In this document: one piece after another, positions 45,801 through 56,600 of the stretch
How the letters are laid out: the number at the start of each line of letters is the position of its first letter
Position numbering within the stretch: the first letter of the stretch is position 1
Origin: Anoplopoma fimbria
Taxonomy: Eukaryota; Chordata; Actinopteri; Perciformes; Anoplopomatidae
Assembly: GCF_027596085.1 (NCBI RefSeq)
Contig: NC_072464.1
Location: 14,388,124 to 14,452,123 of the forward strand
DNA: 64,000 nt
Direction: 5' to 3'
Position numbers and translations under genes: made by a program
Notes under the pieces: generated by a model
Told to the model about the DNA's origin: nothing
Seen by the model: only the letters and a program-made list of their open reading frames with translations
The model's database searches: none

Positions 45801-47580
45801 ATCAGGCACAAGGGAGTGTATAGAAACTCTTATTTGAACAATGGTTCCAACACTCCAAACCTCACAGAAACACTTTTTTAATTCTGCTCAACACACAGGC
45901 TTTGTCACTGACAGCTAAATACAAGAGAGAGGTTAAGGTCCGGGCTTGTTCTTGTCACACACCAGGAGGCAGCTGATGTGTAACACTGTGCACTAAATTG
46001 GAATATGCAGATTTGTTCTTATCTAATAGCGACTGGATTTTCGAAGAGCCGCACATTTTGCTTCAACAGAGCAAAAAGTTTTTTGAGCATCATCCTCAGC
46101 AAAACGACAGCTTTTTTAACAACGAAACAGCATCTTCCATCATAACTATTGACCAGTGTGGTGTACGTTGTTGGCCCCTCTTGCACCAGCGCATGTCAAA
46201 CTTTGTTTAGTTAATGATCAGAAATACTTTGATGATCCCCTGTAACCCATTTCATAAAAATAGCCTGGGCAAAACCTGATGGGCGGGTGGAGGATGGGAT
46301 TGATTTATTAATCTAATCAGACCAATGTAGGACACAAGATGCATTTGTCCTCTTCTCCGAATCAGCTCAGATAGCACTTGAGGTCATCCTCCGAGAAGAT
46401 CAGCCAATCACTTCAGACAATCTTCTGTAATTTTCCATCTTCCTTTATAATCTCTACAATCAGAGGTAGAGCAGGGAAACCGCCTTAGCTTTTGATGTTG
46501 CTTTGATGGATCTGTCCTTCTATTTCCCTCACGAATGTACAACTTCCTCCATAAAATTTATCTGTAATCGTATTTTGCCGCTACAGTATTGATTTTTGAA
46601 TTTTAAACAAACAATCTTTTTCTCATGAAAGACATGCGCTACGATTTTCTCCCGGCAAAGATTAGGTTTTAACATGAGGATGCTGAAGCACTAACAGGCT
46701 CTCCTCCATGCTTGGCATGTAATGTGAAGCCATGCGGTGGATGAGCAGAGCAGCATTTCTAAAAGCACTAATTCCAAGGGGTACAGCAATTGGGTCAAAA
46801 TATGGAGCCTCCAAGGGACATATGAGATTGTCAGCATCTTGTGGTAATCAAAGGACATTACAGCTGTTCATGAACAACTGTGAAAAAAGCAGCAGCATTT
46901 AACCACAAACTGAACCCTCACTGGAGGCAAAGTAGCATCTGATAATGACAACGATACAAACACACATAGTGATGTCAGATGAGGAATAATTTAAGACACA
47001 ATCCTTAATAGTTACCCTTAAAAAGTATTGTTCTGGTGTGGGCTGCTGGTTTTTCTTTCCACAGCTGAAGCGAAGGCCTTGTTGTGGCTGTGATCGAAAA
47101 TAGCTTCCAAACAGGAGCGTTTTGTGGAACAGCTCCTGGAGATTGATGATTGATTGCTACACAATTACTGCCGAAAGCAGCAGGGCCCTTCCTCCTAATC
47201 ACTGCTTTCGTCGCTAAAAGGAGATTATCACATAGAAGAAGCTTGTTAAAAGCACTTTCTCCCTTGCGAATCAATAAAAATTAAACAACAGATTGCAAGC
47301 ATACATCAGAAATTTCTTGGTTGAATGCCTAGGCTGGCCCTACACATATAAAAAACTGGTGCCGTACGTTATTCTGTGTGAGTGAGTGTGTGGGTGTATG
47401 CCTCCTGTGGCAGTAGATCTGACCCCCTCTGAGATACTGGCCTCAAACTATGTTTAATTAAAGCTGCTATTCAATGCAGGCGCTCTGGAACTTCAAGTCC
47501 CCTCAACAATTAAGTGCAGGATTTCTCCTCTGGTCTCCAGCAAGAGGAAAAAAGCCACATGCAGAGGGTTGATTATCCCC

Positions 47581-47594
47581 TCTCTCTCTCTCTC
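47581..47594. repeat. (TC)7 tract
   Basis: Short simple repeat. Confidence 0.9.
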
Positions 47595-48291
47595 CCCAGT
47601 CTGCCTCTACCTATTATTGGATTTACTTAGTTGATGAAACCCCATATGTTGAGACACTTGGAGAAATAGGATGGAAAATGTACAGCATCAGATTTGAAGT
47701 CGTGGCACGATAGTGTTCTTGTCATGATGGTCTAATGGAAACGGGTTAGAGAGACAATCCCATAACCAGAAGGGAGGTTTGATTCAAGCTGCCTTGCCCT
47801 TGAAAGCTGCCCTGGATAAGAGCATTAGCAGAAGGGGGAAAAGTGCGAGCTTTTGTTTGAGTTGTATAACAGCAGGGTGTTTTCACGTTGCCTGGATTCA
47901 CTCTGAAATGCATGGGTGGTTTCCCAAACATTCACACTTACATTATAGTTACATGGGAAAACAAAAATATATCTTTCCTGCACATTTATACTTTTACCCA
48001 TAGGCTACTGTTTATACTAAATTACTGGCACTTACCAAACACAAATGAATCAGCACAAATCACAGTCATTGTCTTGTGGTCATTACAACATGGCTGCATG
48101 CCTGCAGTGGTCCACTTTGCCAAGGGCCTCTGAGGTAGCTTTGTTGTACTCATAATCCAATTCTGCTTTGAAATGGTCTGACTGATTGAAAATACTATTC
48201 TCATCATCAGCTATAATTTCAGGTTATCTTTATTTTCAGTATTTCTGTCAGAGAGTTGCTCTGCTGCAATAAACCAGACACACATTACTGT

Positions 48292-48661
48292 CAATGGTGG
48301 AGAGTAACTAAGTATATTTACTAAAGTACTGTACTTCAGTACAATTTTGAGGTTCTTGGACTTGAGTATTTACATTTTATGCTACTTCATACTTCGATTC
48401 CACTTGCAGAGGGAAATATTTTACTTTAAAGGTGCAGTATCTATAGTGATTCTCAAAGTAAAACTAAACATTAAAAACATAAATACAGTGGATAACTCCT
48501 TACAAAATAAATAGCACGTACTTGGGTCCACCTTGATTACAGATGTTTATGAGTTGTCCACCAAAGGGTAATTTCTCCTTAAAACCTACGGCAGTATTTT
48601 CTAAATTATTGTATTGGTGCTTTTACTTAAGTTAGGGTTTTGAGTATTTCTTCCACCATAG
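48292..48661. repeat. Teleost MITE with GGTGGA...TCCACC ends
   Basis: Starts ATGGTGGAGAGTAACTAAGT and ends GAGTATTTCTTCCACCAT, so the termini are short inverted repeats. Internal TACTGTACTTCAGTACAATT and TTACATTTTATGCTACTTCA are diagnostic of a family very common in percomorphs. The middle (about 48430-48590) is diverged or replaced. Confidence 0.75.
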
Positions 48662-49507
48662 GTTGCTGTGACATAAAGCAACATAAAGAAGCTTCTATAG
48701 CCTTTTATATTCGTTGATGTACTGTATCACTGACGCAGAATGTGGCCTCATATGAAAATAACATTACTTGCAAATCCAAATATGGTGAAAAGAAACAACT
48801 GTATGACACTCTAACATACCAAAGGTTTCCAAATACTCAGAGAAAAACAACTGAAAAACATTTAATATGGTTCTTAATCTCTAGTAAACCAAAGTATTAG
48901 TTTTAAGATTAAAGACATATCCAGAATTATACTTTTCTTGAGCCCATGCTCTATATTTTTCTGTACAACTATGCCGCCTCCGTGGTTGGAAGCTCTGCTC
49001 ATGTCCTCCCGTCGAGAGCCACAGTTAGCCACAGATACCCACAGATAAGGCCTCCATTAGGGCTGTTATTTTAAAGAATCCTACCCCTTAATGGACTCCC
49101 CTGGCCCAGCCACAGACCCACTATCTTATCCTCACAGGCCCAGTTAACAAGCCTGGGTTTGGCTGGCTACAGGTGTGAGACTGTCTGAAACCACAGTTGG
49201 TCCTCACAGGCCCCTGCTGAGAGTGTGGTGAGGCGCTGATGTGTTAAGTTAGGAATCTCCACCACAACAACTATTAATACCTCTGTAATGGCTACCTTGG
49301 AGAGGTTTACAAATATTTTTATAAAGCCTAAGTGAGGGAAAGGAATGGAAGCAATACATATTCAGTAAGTTAAGAGTTATTAAAAAGGGAATACTTTTCT
49401 CTGTGTCCTGTAGACTGCAAACTACTACAACTTATATAATATCATAAAATAACATAATGATCATTTTTTTATATAGTAGTGTTAAAATGATAAGTTGATT
49501 AAATGTC

Positions 49508-49824
49508 AAAGTAGTTTGACATTTTTGGAAATAATCGTGTTTGAAGGTGCAAGAAGAAGCTGGTTAACTTAGCTCATCATAAAGACTATAAGGTGTTGTT
49601 TTTTACACTTTCACAAAAAATGTGTTAATTAGTTAGCTTTCAAGGTGCTAATATGATAATATTTGTTACCTTACACAGACTAGCTGTTTACCCTCATTAC
49701 CAGTCTTTGTGCCAAGCTAAGCTAAACAGTAATGGCTTGTAGCTTCAGACCGGCAAGTGGTATAATCTTTCACTTAACTCTCGACAAGAAAACGGATTTC
49801 CCCAAATGTCAAACTGTTCCTTTT
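49508..49824. repeat. MITE with AGTTTGACATTT terminal inverted repeats
   Basis: Left end AGTTTGACATTTTTGG (49513), right end CCCCAAATGTCAAACTGTTCC (reverse complement AGTTTGACATTTGGGG). Internal AGCTGGTTAACTTAGCTCAT and GCCAAGCTAAGCTAAAC show it belongs to the same family as 21090-21530, though shorter. Confidence 0.75.
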
Positions 49825-50267
49825 ATCGTTTAGTCGATCGAGAGATATTCATTTTGTTTGTTAATTAAGTTTGTGTAATGACAAAAATGTCAAACATTTG
49901 CTGGTTCCATGCTCTCAAAAGTGTGATTTCTTTGTTTGTATCCGTCTTATATCACTGTAAACTGATTATCTTTGGGTTTTGGACTTTAGGTTAAACAAAA
50001 GTCTAAAGCGGGTTGTCTACTTATCACAGGATGGTTGATTCAATCTCGACCTCCTCCTGCCCACAAGTTATGTCTTTGGTTAAAACACTGAACCCCACGT
50101 TCCTCCCGACGGTCAGGCCATCACTTTGCATTGTAGCTCCCTGCCATTGGTGTGTGAGTCTGCAAAAACCTTGTAAAGCAACATTTTATAGAATAAATCA
50201 TGACTCAATTGATCAAAAAAAGTGAGGAATCCGTCAATAATGAAAGTAAACTTTAGTTTCAGCCCTA
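49825..50267. repeat. hAT-like MITE interrupted by another repeat
   Basis: GTCAAACATTTGCTGGTTCC and GATTATCTTTGGGTTTTGGA are core motifs of the family, and the element ends TTTCAGCCCTA (50267). The segment 50012-50165 does not belong to it. Confidence 0.7.
50012..50165. repeat. Repeat fragment inserted within the hAT-like MITE
   Basis: Contains CTCGACCTCCTCCTGCCCAC, AAAACACTGAACCCCACGTT and CTGCCATTGGTGTGTGAGTC, recognisable from a widespread teleost short repeat. It interrupts the surrounding element between its TTTTGGACTTTAGG and its terminal part. Confidence 0.55.
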
Positions 50268-51869
50268 TCATATTCACTATTTTCAGTGACATTTGGATGT
50301 TCCCTGTTTCCCACTATTGACCCAATAGTTATCTTATTCTCTGTGTCCCATTGAGGAAAAGGAACTCTGTCTCTCAGATTTTTAAAGCCAGTGTCACCTG
50401 AAAGGTCCAGCCTTCCGTGTCAGAAAGACCTTCATCACCTGACAATGGCGGGCGCCTTTGCTGATACTGGACAAAGAGGAAGGTAACACCCATTACAATG
50501 TAGTTCTTCATCCTGCTGTACTGAGGCTGCTTTTTCACCACCTTTAAAAGCCGTCACACTAAAACCTGGCAATGACATGTACAGGGGTCTTAAAAGCTTC
50601 AAGAACACGGTTTATTAAACAACTGATGTGTTAGTGTGATGTGTTTGCTCCACACTGAAATGAATGCTAAATCTATGTTCAGTCAAAGTTTGTTTGTTTT
50701 TTACAAAAAAGGGTACAAACAGGTAACATCACTTTGCAACCAGTACATTGAAATATTACATTCCTATTTCAACACCATGCACTTTAGGATAATGAAAAAC
50801 AATAAATGTGTGTGTGTAATATGAAAGAGTTGATTGAATTTTAGTCTGAATGCCAGACAGCAGGATTCAGTAGTCAAGCAGCATTGATAGTATTACCCCA
50901 TAGTTGCTCCCTCATGTACGCTCGCCTGAGGTCCTTTAGGTGGTCGAAGAATTGGTTTTGTGGGGCCGCTGATGATTCCCAAAACACACCGCAATTTCAA
51001 AATCCAAGGTAAGCACTGGTTTTTATTACCACCGTTCCAAATAAAACAATGCATTACCTCGTGATCTTTTTACCATTCAGTGTCTTGGTCAGGAGTGTTC
51101 AAGTTTTACAGCATCTTAGAAAAATAATTGGTTCTGTATGTACAACCACAACAATGGTGATAGAAACATGTTAACAGCATTATGTACAATAACATTTGTT
51201 GCCTGATCAACAACGTATTGAAAAGTCACATTTGTATGTGTGATGGGGGAGTGTTGATATACTGACTTTACAGTAACTGAATGTTTGATCAAGCATTAAT
51301 ATGACAGTGACATATTCATGAGATATGACAATTATTGAATATCAATATGCAGTTTTAGTTTTACTCTAAATGAAAGAAAAGGTTTAACATTCTTCTTTTT
51401 AAACACCAAAATAAATCAAACATTTCCTAAAAACCAATGAACCAAATACACTAAACTTTCTAAAGGCACACGTAACTATTCTGTTCCAAGACATGGTGAT
51501 TTCTCAAGATATCGGTAGCAGGAATCAGAAGCTTTAGTAATGATAACAAGTGTAGTTTAAGTATTTCAGAACACAGTTGTTATCATTTAAGGAAAACCCT
51601 TACATTCATTTAAAATCTATTTTATCTACTCATAGAAGAGTCTCATTACTTGCTACTTCCTTTCCCGCAGCCGCTTCTTTCATTCCATCAAAAAAGCAAA
51701 ACAGCTGGAAATAAACCTCCGTACATATCCAAAGGGGTTTTACACTTTTCCTGTTTCACTAATCTGGGAGGATTTATAGCTGCACTCTTTAAATGTATTT
51801 TAGATGATGGTTTGAAATGTTCAGGTTAATGTTTTTTTCCAAACATTTCAAGAAATTCACCTTAACAAC

Positions 51870-52951
51870 TAGAGCCCGACCAATAAATCGGCCAATACTA
51901 GCTTATCACAGATATCCTATTATCTGCCTGCATGTAAGCTGTGGTACAGAAGTGCCAAAGATATGTGTGAGGTATTATAGAAGCTGGTGCAGGGGTGTGG
52001 ACGATCTGAGCGTGTGGCTGGTCAGAGCGGTACGATTGCTTTGCCTCGTGCTGCTCGCTGCTTGCAGCGTTATCAAGAACGCTCAGTGCTGGTTGACTCC
52101 AGGGAATTGACTACGAGGGAATAGTCCAGAGCTTATCCAACATTCAGCAGCAAACGTGAACTGCAGTCAATGAGCTGCGGGCTGTAAATCACTTGTTTAT
52201 TCAAAGTTCATTAATATTGAACTTGTCGCCTGTCCAAATTGTACCAACTTCTACAATGCATGTCCTTGGGTCCAGCAATACAGCCGCCAAGTGTTAGGTA
52301 AATAGAATGGACAGTTCTTGAGATATGCTGCAGCGGACACACACGTTAGTAGATTCAGACAGAGATTCCTTACTTTAAAGTTAGATTGTGTGTCCATTAC
52401 ATAGTTGCTTTGTTTATGTTCTTTAATAACCAAATTTAAGATAAAACATTTTTTAAGTTATTTGTTAAGTTAAAAGATCTTCAAATTTTAAACACATTAT
52501 TTGTGTTTGTCTTGACTTCTGTACTTATTTGGATTCTAAAAAACAAAACATGTCTCCTACATGCAGCTTATAATCAGGTTGATCACGCCAATATTATGTG
52601 GGATTGTTAAAAAAAATGTAAATAATTATGACGTTCCTCAGTAACAGCGCATCACGCACATTGTCAGCGCTTCATCGCCCCTAAAATGTCAGTTGCCAGC
52701 TGCTGTGGAAAACTCCGACCCAGAGGCTCCGAGCTTTGACACTATCTCTAAAATATGTCTGCAAAGTGTTTAATCCTCCTTTTAAAATATTATACAAAAT
52801 GTCATGAAATATCGTTATAGTTTTTCTTGCACCAAAATTGAGGGCATCAAAACCAAATATCAGTACGCTTACAGTATGGTAATAAGGAATTTCTAAACCT
52901 AAATTATCAAATCGGTATCAGCTTCACAAATCCAGTATTAGTCGGGCTCTA
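51870..52951. mobile_element. Non-autonomous hAT-like transposon, 1.08 kb, with target duplication
   Basis: Terminal inverted repeats TAGAGCCCGACCAATA (left) and TAGAGCCCGACTAATA (right, reverse complement). They are flanked by TTAACAAC (51862-51869) and TTACCAAC (52952-52959), an 8-bp target duplication with one mismatch, as hAT transposases make. There is no transposase frame, so it must have been mobilised in trans. The subterminal ATCGGCCAATAC and ATCGGTATCAGC motifs are typical of a family I know from fish. Confidence 0.85.
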
Positions 52952-53524
52952 TTACCAACATCACTTCCTGTTATGTGAAGGTAACTCAGACACTGATATG
53001 GAGAGAGGATGATCTGTCTTGTTTTTAGATTGTACCTTTAGTAGACACCAGTGCACTGCATGTACGCAGCACAAGGAAGGTCATTTACAGTGCGGACCAT
53101 GGCAGAGATGTGCCTGGCAAAATGCTTGTAATAGATGCTCTTCTGTTTAATTGTTTGACAAGCAGCTAAGCGGCAGTCTGAGCAGCCCATTGGATGCACG
53201 GCCAGCAGAGTGCTTTGATTTTCAATGATCTCCATGCACAGACCTCACACATGGTTCTCCCTGCTCGGACACGACGAGGTCCCCTCGTGGCGCCTGAACA
53301 GCAGGTGCAGCTTCTTTCAAAACCTGTGGCGAGCTGAAAAAAGGAGTCCCCTTCATAATGGAAGATAAGCCGCTGCTGCCTGAATCTCCGCATTCACTGG
53401 CCAGGCTGTTACAGGAAGAGGCGTGTGGTGAGCTGTGGTGAGAGCCACCTGGCGAGGGTGTGGAGAGCCAGGACTGGTGAGGATAGAGGACAGAGCGGTG
53501 GGGGGAGAGAGGCGAGGCGAGGGA

Positions 53525-53665
53525 TCAGACGCTCAGGGTCATGTTACGGAGCAGCCACTGCTGAGCGCGGTTGCCGTTGCAGTCTCTCAGGGTGGGGACC
53601 ATCTTGTCCTCCTCGGACGGCATGTCCAAACACTGGTTGCTGTTCACATGCAGCAGGGTGAGTCG
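53525..53665 (-). CDS. galnt13: galnt13 canonical terminal exon (lectin gamma repeat)
   Basis: A 141-bp phase-0 exon after acceptor TTCCCTCTCCAG. It encodes [20 protein letters not shown] to [12 protein letters not shown] with a TGA stop (53527-53525). It carries both the CLD and QQW motifs. Joining it to the beta exon skips the alternative exon and the candidate microexon across a 7.4-kb intron. A 3' UTR must follow to the left, but I could not fix its poly(A) site. Confidence 0.94.
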   Translation of the reverse strand, partial: RLTLLHVNSNQCLDMPSEEDKMVPTLRDCNGNRAQQWLLRNMTLSV

Positions 53666-56600
53666 CTGGAGAGGGAAGGACGAAGACGCAGGCAATTAGA
53701 TGTAAACATGGCACATATTGATGCACAAACGTACACAAATACGTTCAATGTATTGTCTGTTTTGATACTTATTCGTGGTTGATAATTGTCAGATATTTAT
53801 TTCCCTCTACCTGCCTCATTGACTGTATTTCTGGAGAAAGTTGAATCCACCTGGATGACTCAGATGAACCTTAACAGACGCACTTCCAAATATTGATTTC
53901 CCACATTTCACAAAAATACCTTTCGACCCAAGAAAATGGCCAGACCTTGTTATACTCAGTAACTGGAGCTGGAGCAAGAAAAAACAATAAGCACATCAAG
54001 GGAGCAGGATGTTCAAGTCAAGAGAAAAAGAAGAGTCGTGGCCCTTATGCAACACAACAGGCACTGAGGTCGCGAAGAGAATTGAGGCTATTGTCGGCGG
54101 GGAAAGTGTTGTCATGGCCACTTTACAGGAATGTTTTCTCTGTGAATGATTTTTGAGCATCACAAGCAACAAAATGTTTTAAAAATGAGCTGCATTAAGC
54201 AGTATTTTGGGCATGTTGGACACCAAGTGGGTTGTTGTAATGTAAAAGTGGTAACTGTAACATGTATTATGTCTTACGGGGAAGCTTTAATAGAACACAG
54301 CCATTGTTTATGTTATTAGTAACACCTTCAGCTGATTGTCACACCGATTCATCCCCCAACTGTTTCATCAACATAATTGATAGTTAATAATAGTTAATAA
54401 GGGCATAACTGTCTCAGATAATGGAAGTCATTTTCTTAAAAGGTGGATCTAGATTTAAATGCTTCTGACCTCAACAACCATTCCACACATTGTCCTCTCT
54501 CCATTGTCAGTTCTGTCTGTTTAGTCTTCTAATCACACAAACCAGAAAGGCCAGAAGACAGAACAAGCTCTTTTAAAATGTCCAGACTGGAAAAAAAAAA
54601 CACACCTGTTGCGAAGAGCTGAACGCAAGCACGACATGAGCAAGTACCACAGAAATCTATGGCTATCTGCCACAAAGGCTCCAGAGATAACACGCCCCAC
54701 TAACAACTGGAAGAAAACTCTCAATGGCCCTGATTAACCATTTATGTTCATTGCCTCACAAGTAACACGCTTCCGCAATCTTGCTCCTCACTTGAGTTGC
54801 TTTTCTCGGACTAATGATCACATGCAGAGTAGAGGAGAAGTAGAGAAGCTGATGTTGTTTTTTAAGGAGAAGCAGAGCCACTGCTGGAGGAAACAATGGC
54901 AAGAGATAAACTAGGAAAATGTATGTGGAAATTAAAATTGTAGGTGCTACTAAGACTAGGACTGTACCATTTGTTTTACATTCAAAGCTTCCATTGTGGT
55001 TTATAAATGAAGCTTTGAATGTCTGTCATAATATTCTATGACATCACCCTAAAAAAATCCAATTATTCTTGAACCAAATCCTCAATTTGAATAAATCAAT
55101 TGATCAGTAATTATATATATCTTTTTAAATAAACTTTTCTTAATATTTAAGCCATCAGTGCCTGCCTCCCTCTGGGCGCTGCAAGCAGGAGAGCAGTTTT
55201 TGACAGCAGTGAAAATGTTGTTTTGAAAGGCTAAAACAACAAATGTGGTTTGAAGCTGAATATTTTGTTAGATAAAATACTTGTGATTTTTGGAAGTAAA
55301 TACATTTATCTGTCTTACAAAATATTGTTGGCTTTTGGACCCTCTGTAGGAAATGTTTGGATCACATCAGTTGGAAACAATCCCAAACAGTCACCATTGG
55401 AATCTAATTCTACAAATAGCATAATACTAATGAGATTAATGTAGCCTGATCTTTATCTTTGATTGTGCAGAAATACCATGTTTAAATAGAATGAATATAC
55501 GTGTAAAAAAAGAAGCTGTCCAGCATTTGAATGTTGATCTAGAACTGGATGTCAACTTTATAAATGAAGCTTCAAACTATTTGGTACAGCCCTAACCATG
55601 ACACCTTCATGCATTATAATGTTTGTAAGCTGAAGGATTGAAAAGTAAACTTGCAACATAAAGTATCACAAAATAAGAAGTAACCTCAGTTTCACCAGTC
55701 CCCAACCTGTTATCTTGGAAGTCATTTACTAAACTTAACAGCAATGCACATATGAAAGAAAATACATGCGAACATCTATAAACACAGTATGTATGAAACA
55801 TTAAAACATGAGCATTGTCATTATTTATCTTGATGTTGAAGAATAATTCTTCAATAAAACAAGATTGTGCTTTGACTGTTGACAGAGGATATTCAGACTA
55901 ATGAGCACACAGAGACGATCAGGCCATGTTTGATCTGAAGCTATAAAACACAAGGGCCTGACATTCTCTGCCTGGATACAAAGAAGTGCACACACACAAG
56001 CACACATGCACACACACATCTTTCCTGAAGTACACTTTGCAGACCGCCCTACAGGGCACATTTGTTCAAACAGAACAAGAACAAAGAGAGCATGTGACGT
56101 TCGACCTTACACACCTGCCAAAAAACGAAAGAAAAGAACAATAAGGTAGCTCAAGACTACAGACATTTTACTCTTCTTGCTTTGTTAAAAGTTTTTTTTC
56201 TTTTTAACAGCAGCTTGTTAGGTAAAAAATCTGATTTTTTTTGCGGATTTGGCAAATGAGATGTACTTCTCTTTAAAGGCGTATTCCCACATGGAGCTAC
56301 TTTGAACTAGAGGTAGATGTAATCTTTCAATCATTAGGAGCTGGCTTAGGCAATAATGAGAATAGTATTTTTTCTTTTCATTCACAGATCCAAACCTACT
56401 CTAGTGGCAGAGATGGCAGAGATGACAGAAGAGGAGTATCACGGTGGAGGGTAGAAAAACCATTCCACATTTAATGAAAATACTAGAAATGGTGAGGTCC
56501 TGTCCTTTGCTCGTAATTATTTCAAGCCTCCTTTGGGGCAGAGAAAACTCCCATGTCAGCCTCCCAGCAAACCAACTAGCGTCTCCGGAGAAAGTCGCTG

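Larger units (their letters stand above)
43521..53524. other. galnt13-kcnj3 intergenic interval
   Basis: About 10 kb between the kcnj3 promoter region and the galnt13 stop codon. The right half is crowded with short transposon-derived repeats (48.3-53.0 kb). The left half (43.5-48.2 kb) is largely unique with no coding signal. The segment adjoining galnt13 (52960-53524) should include its 3' UTR. Confidence 0.7.
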
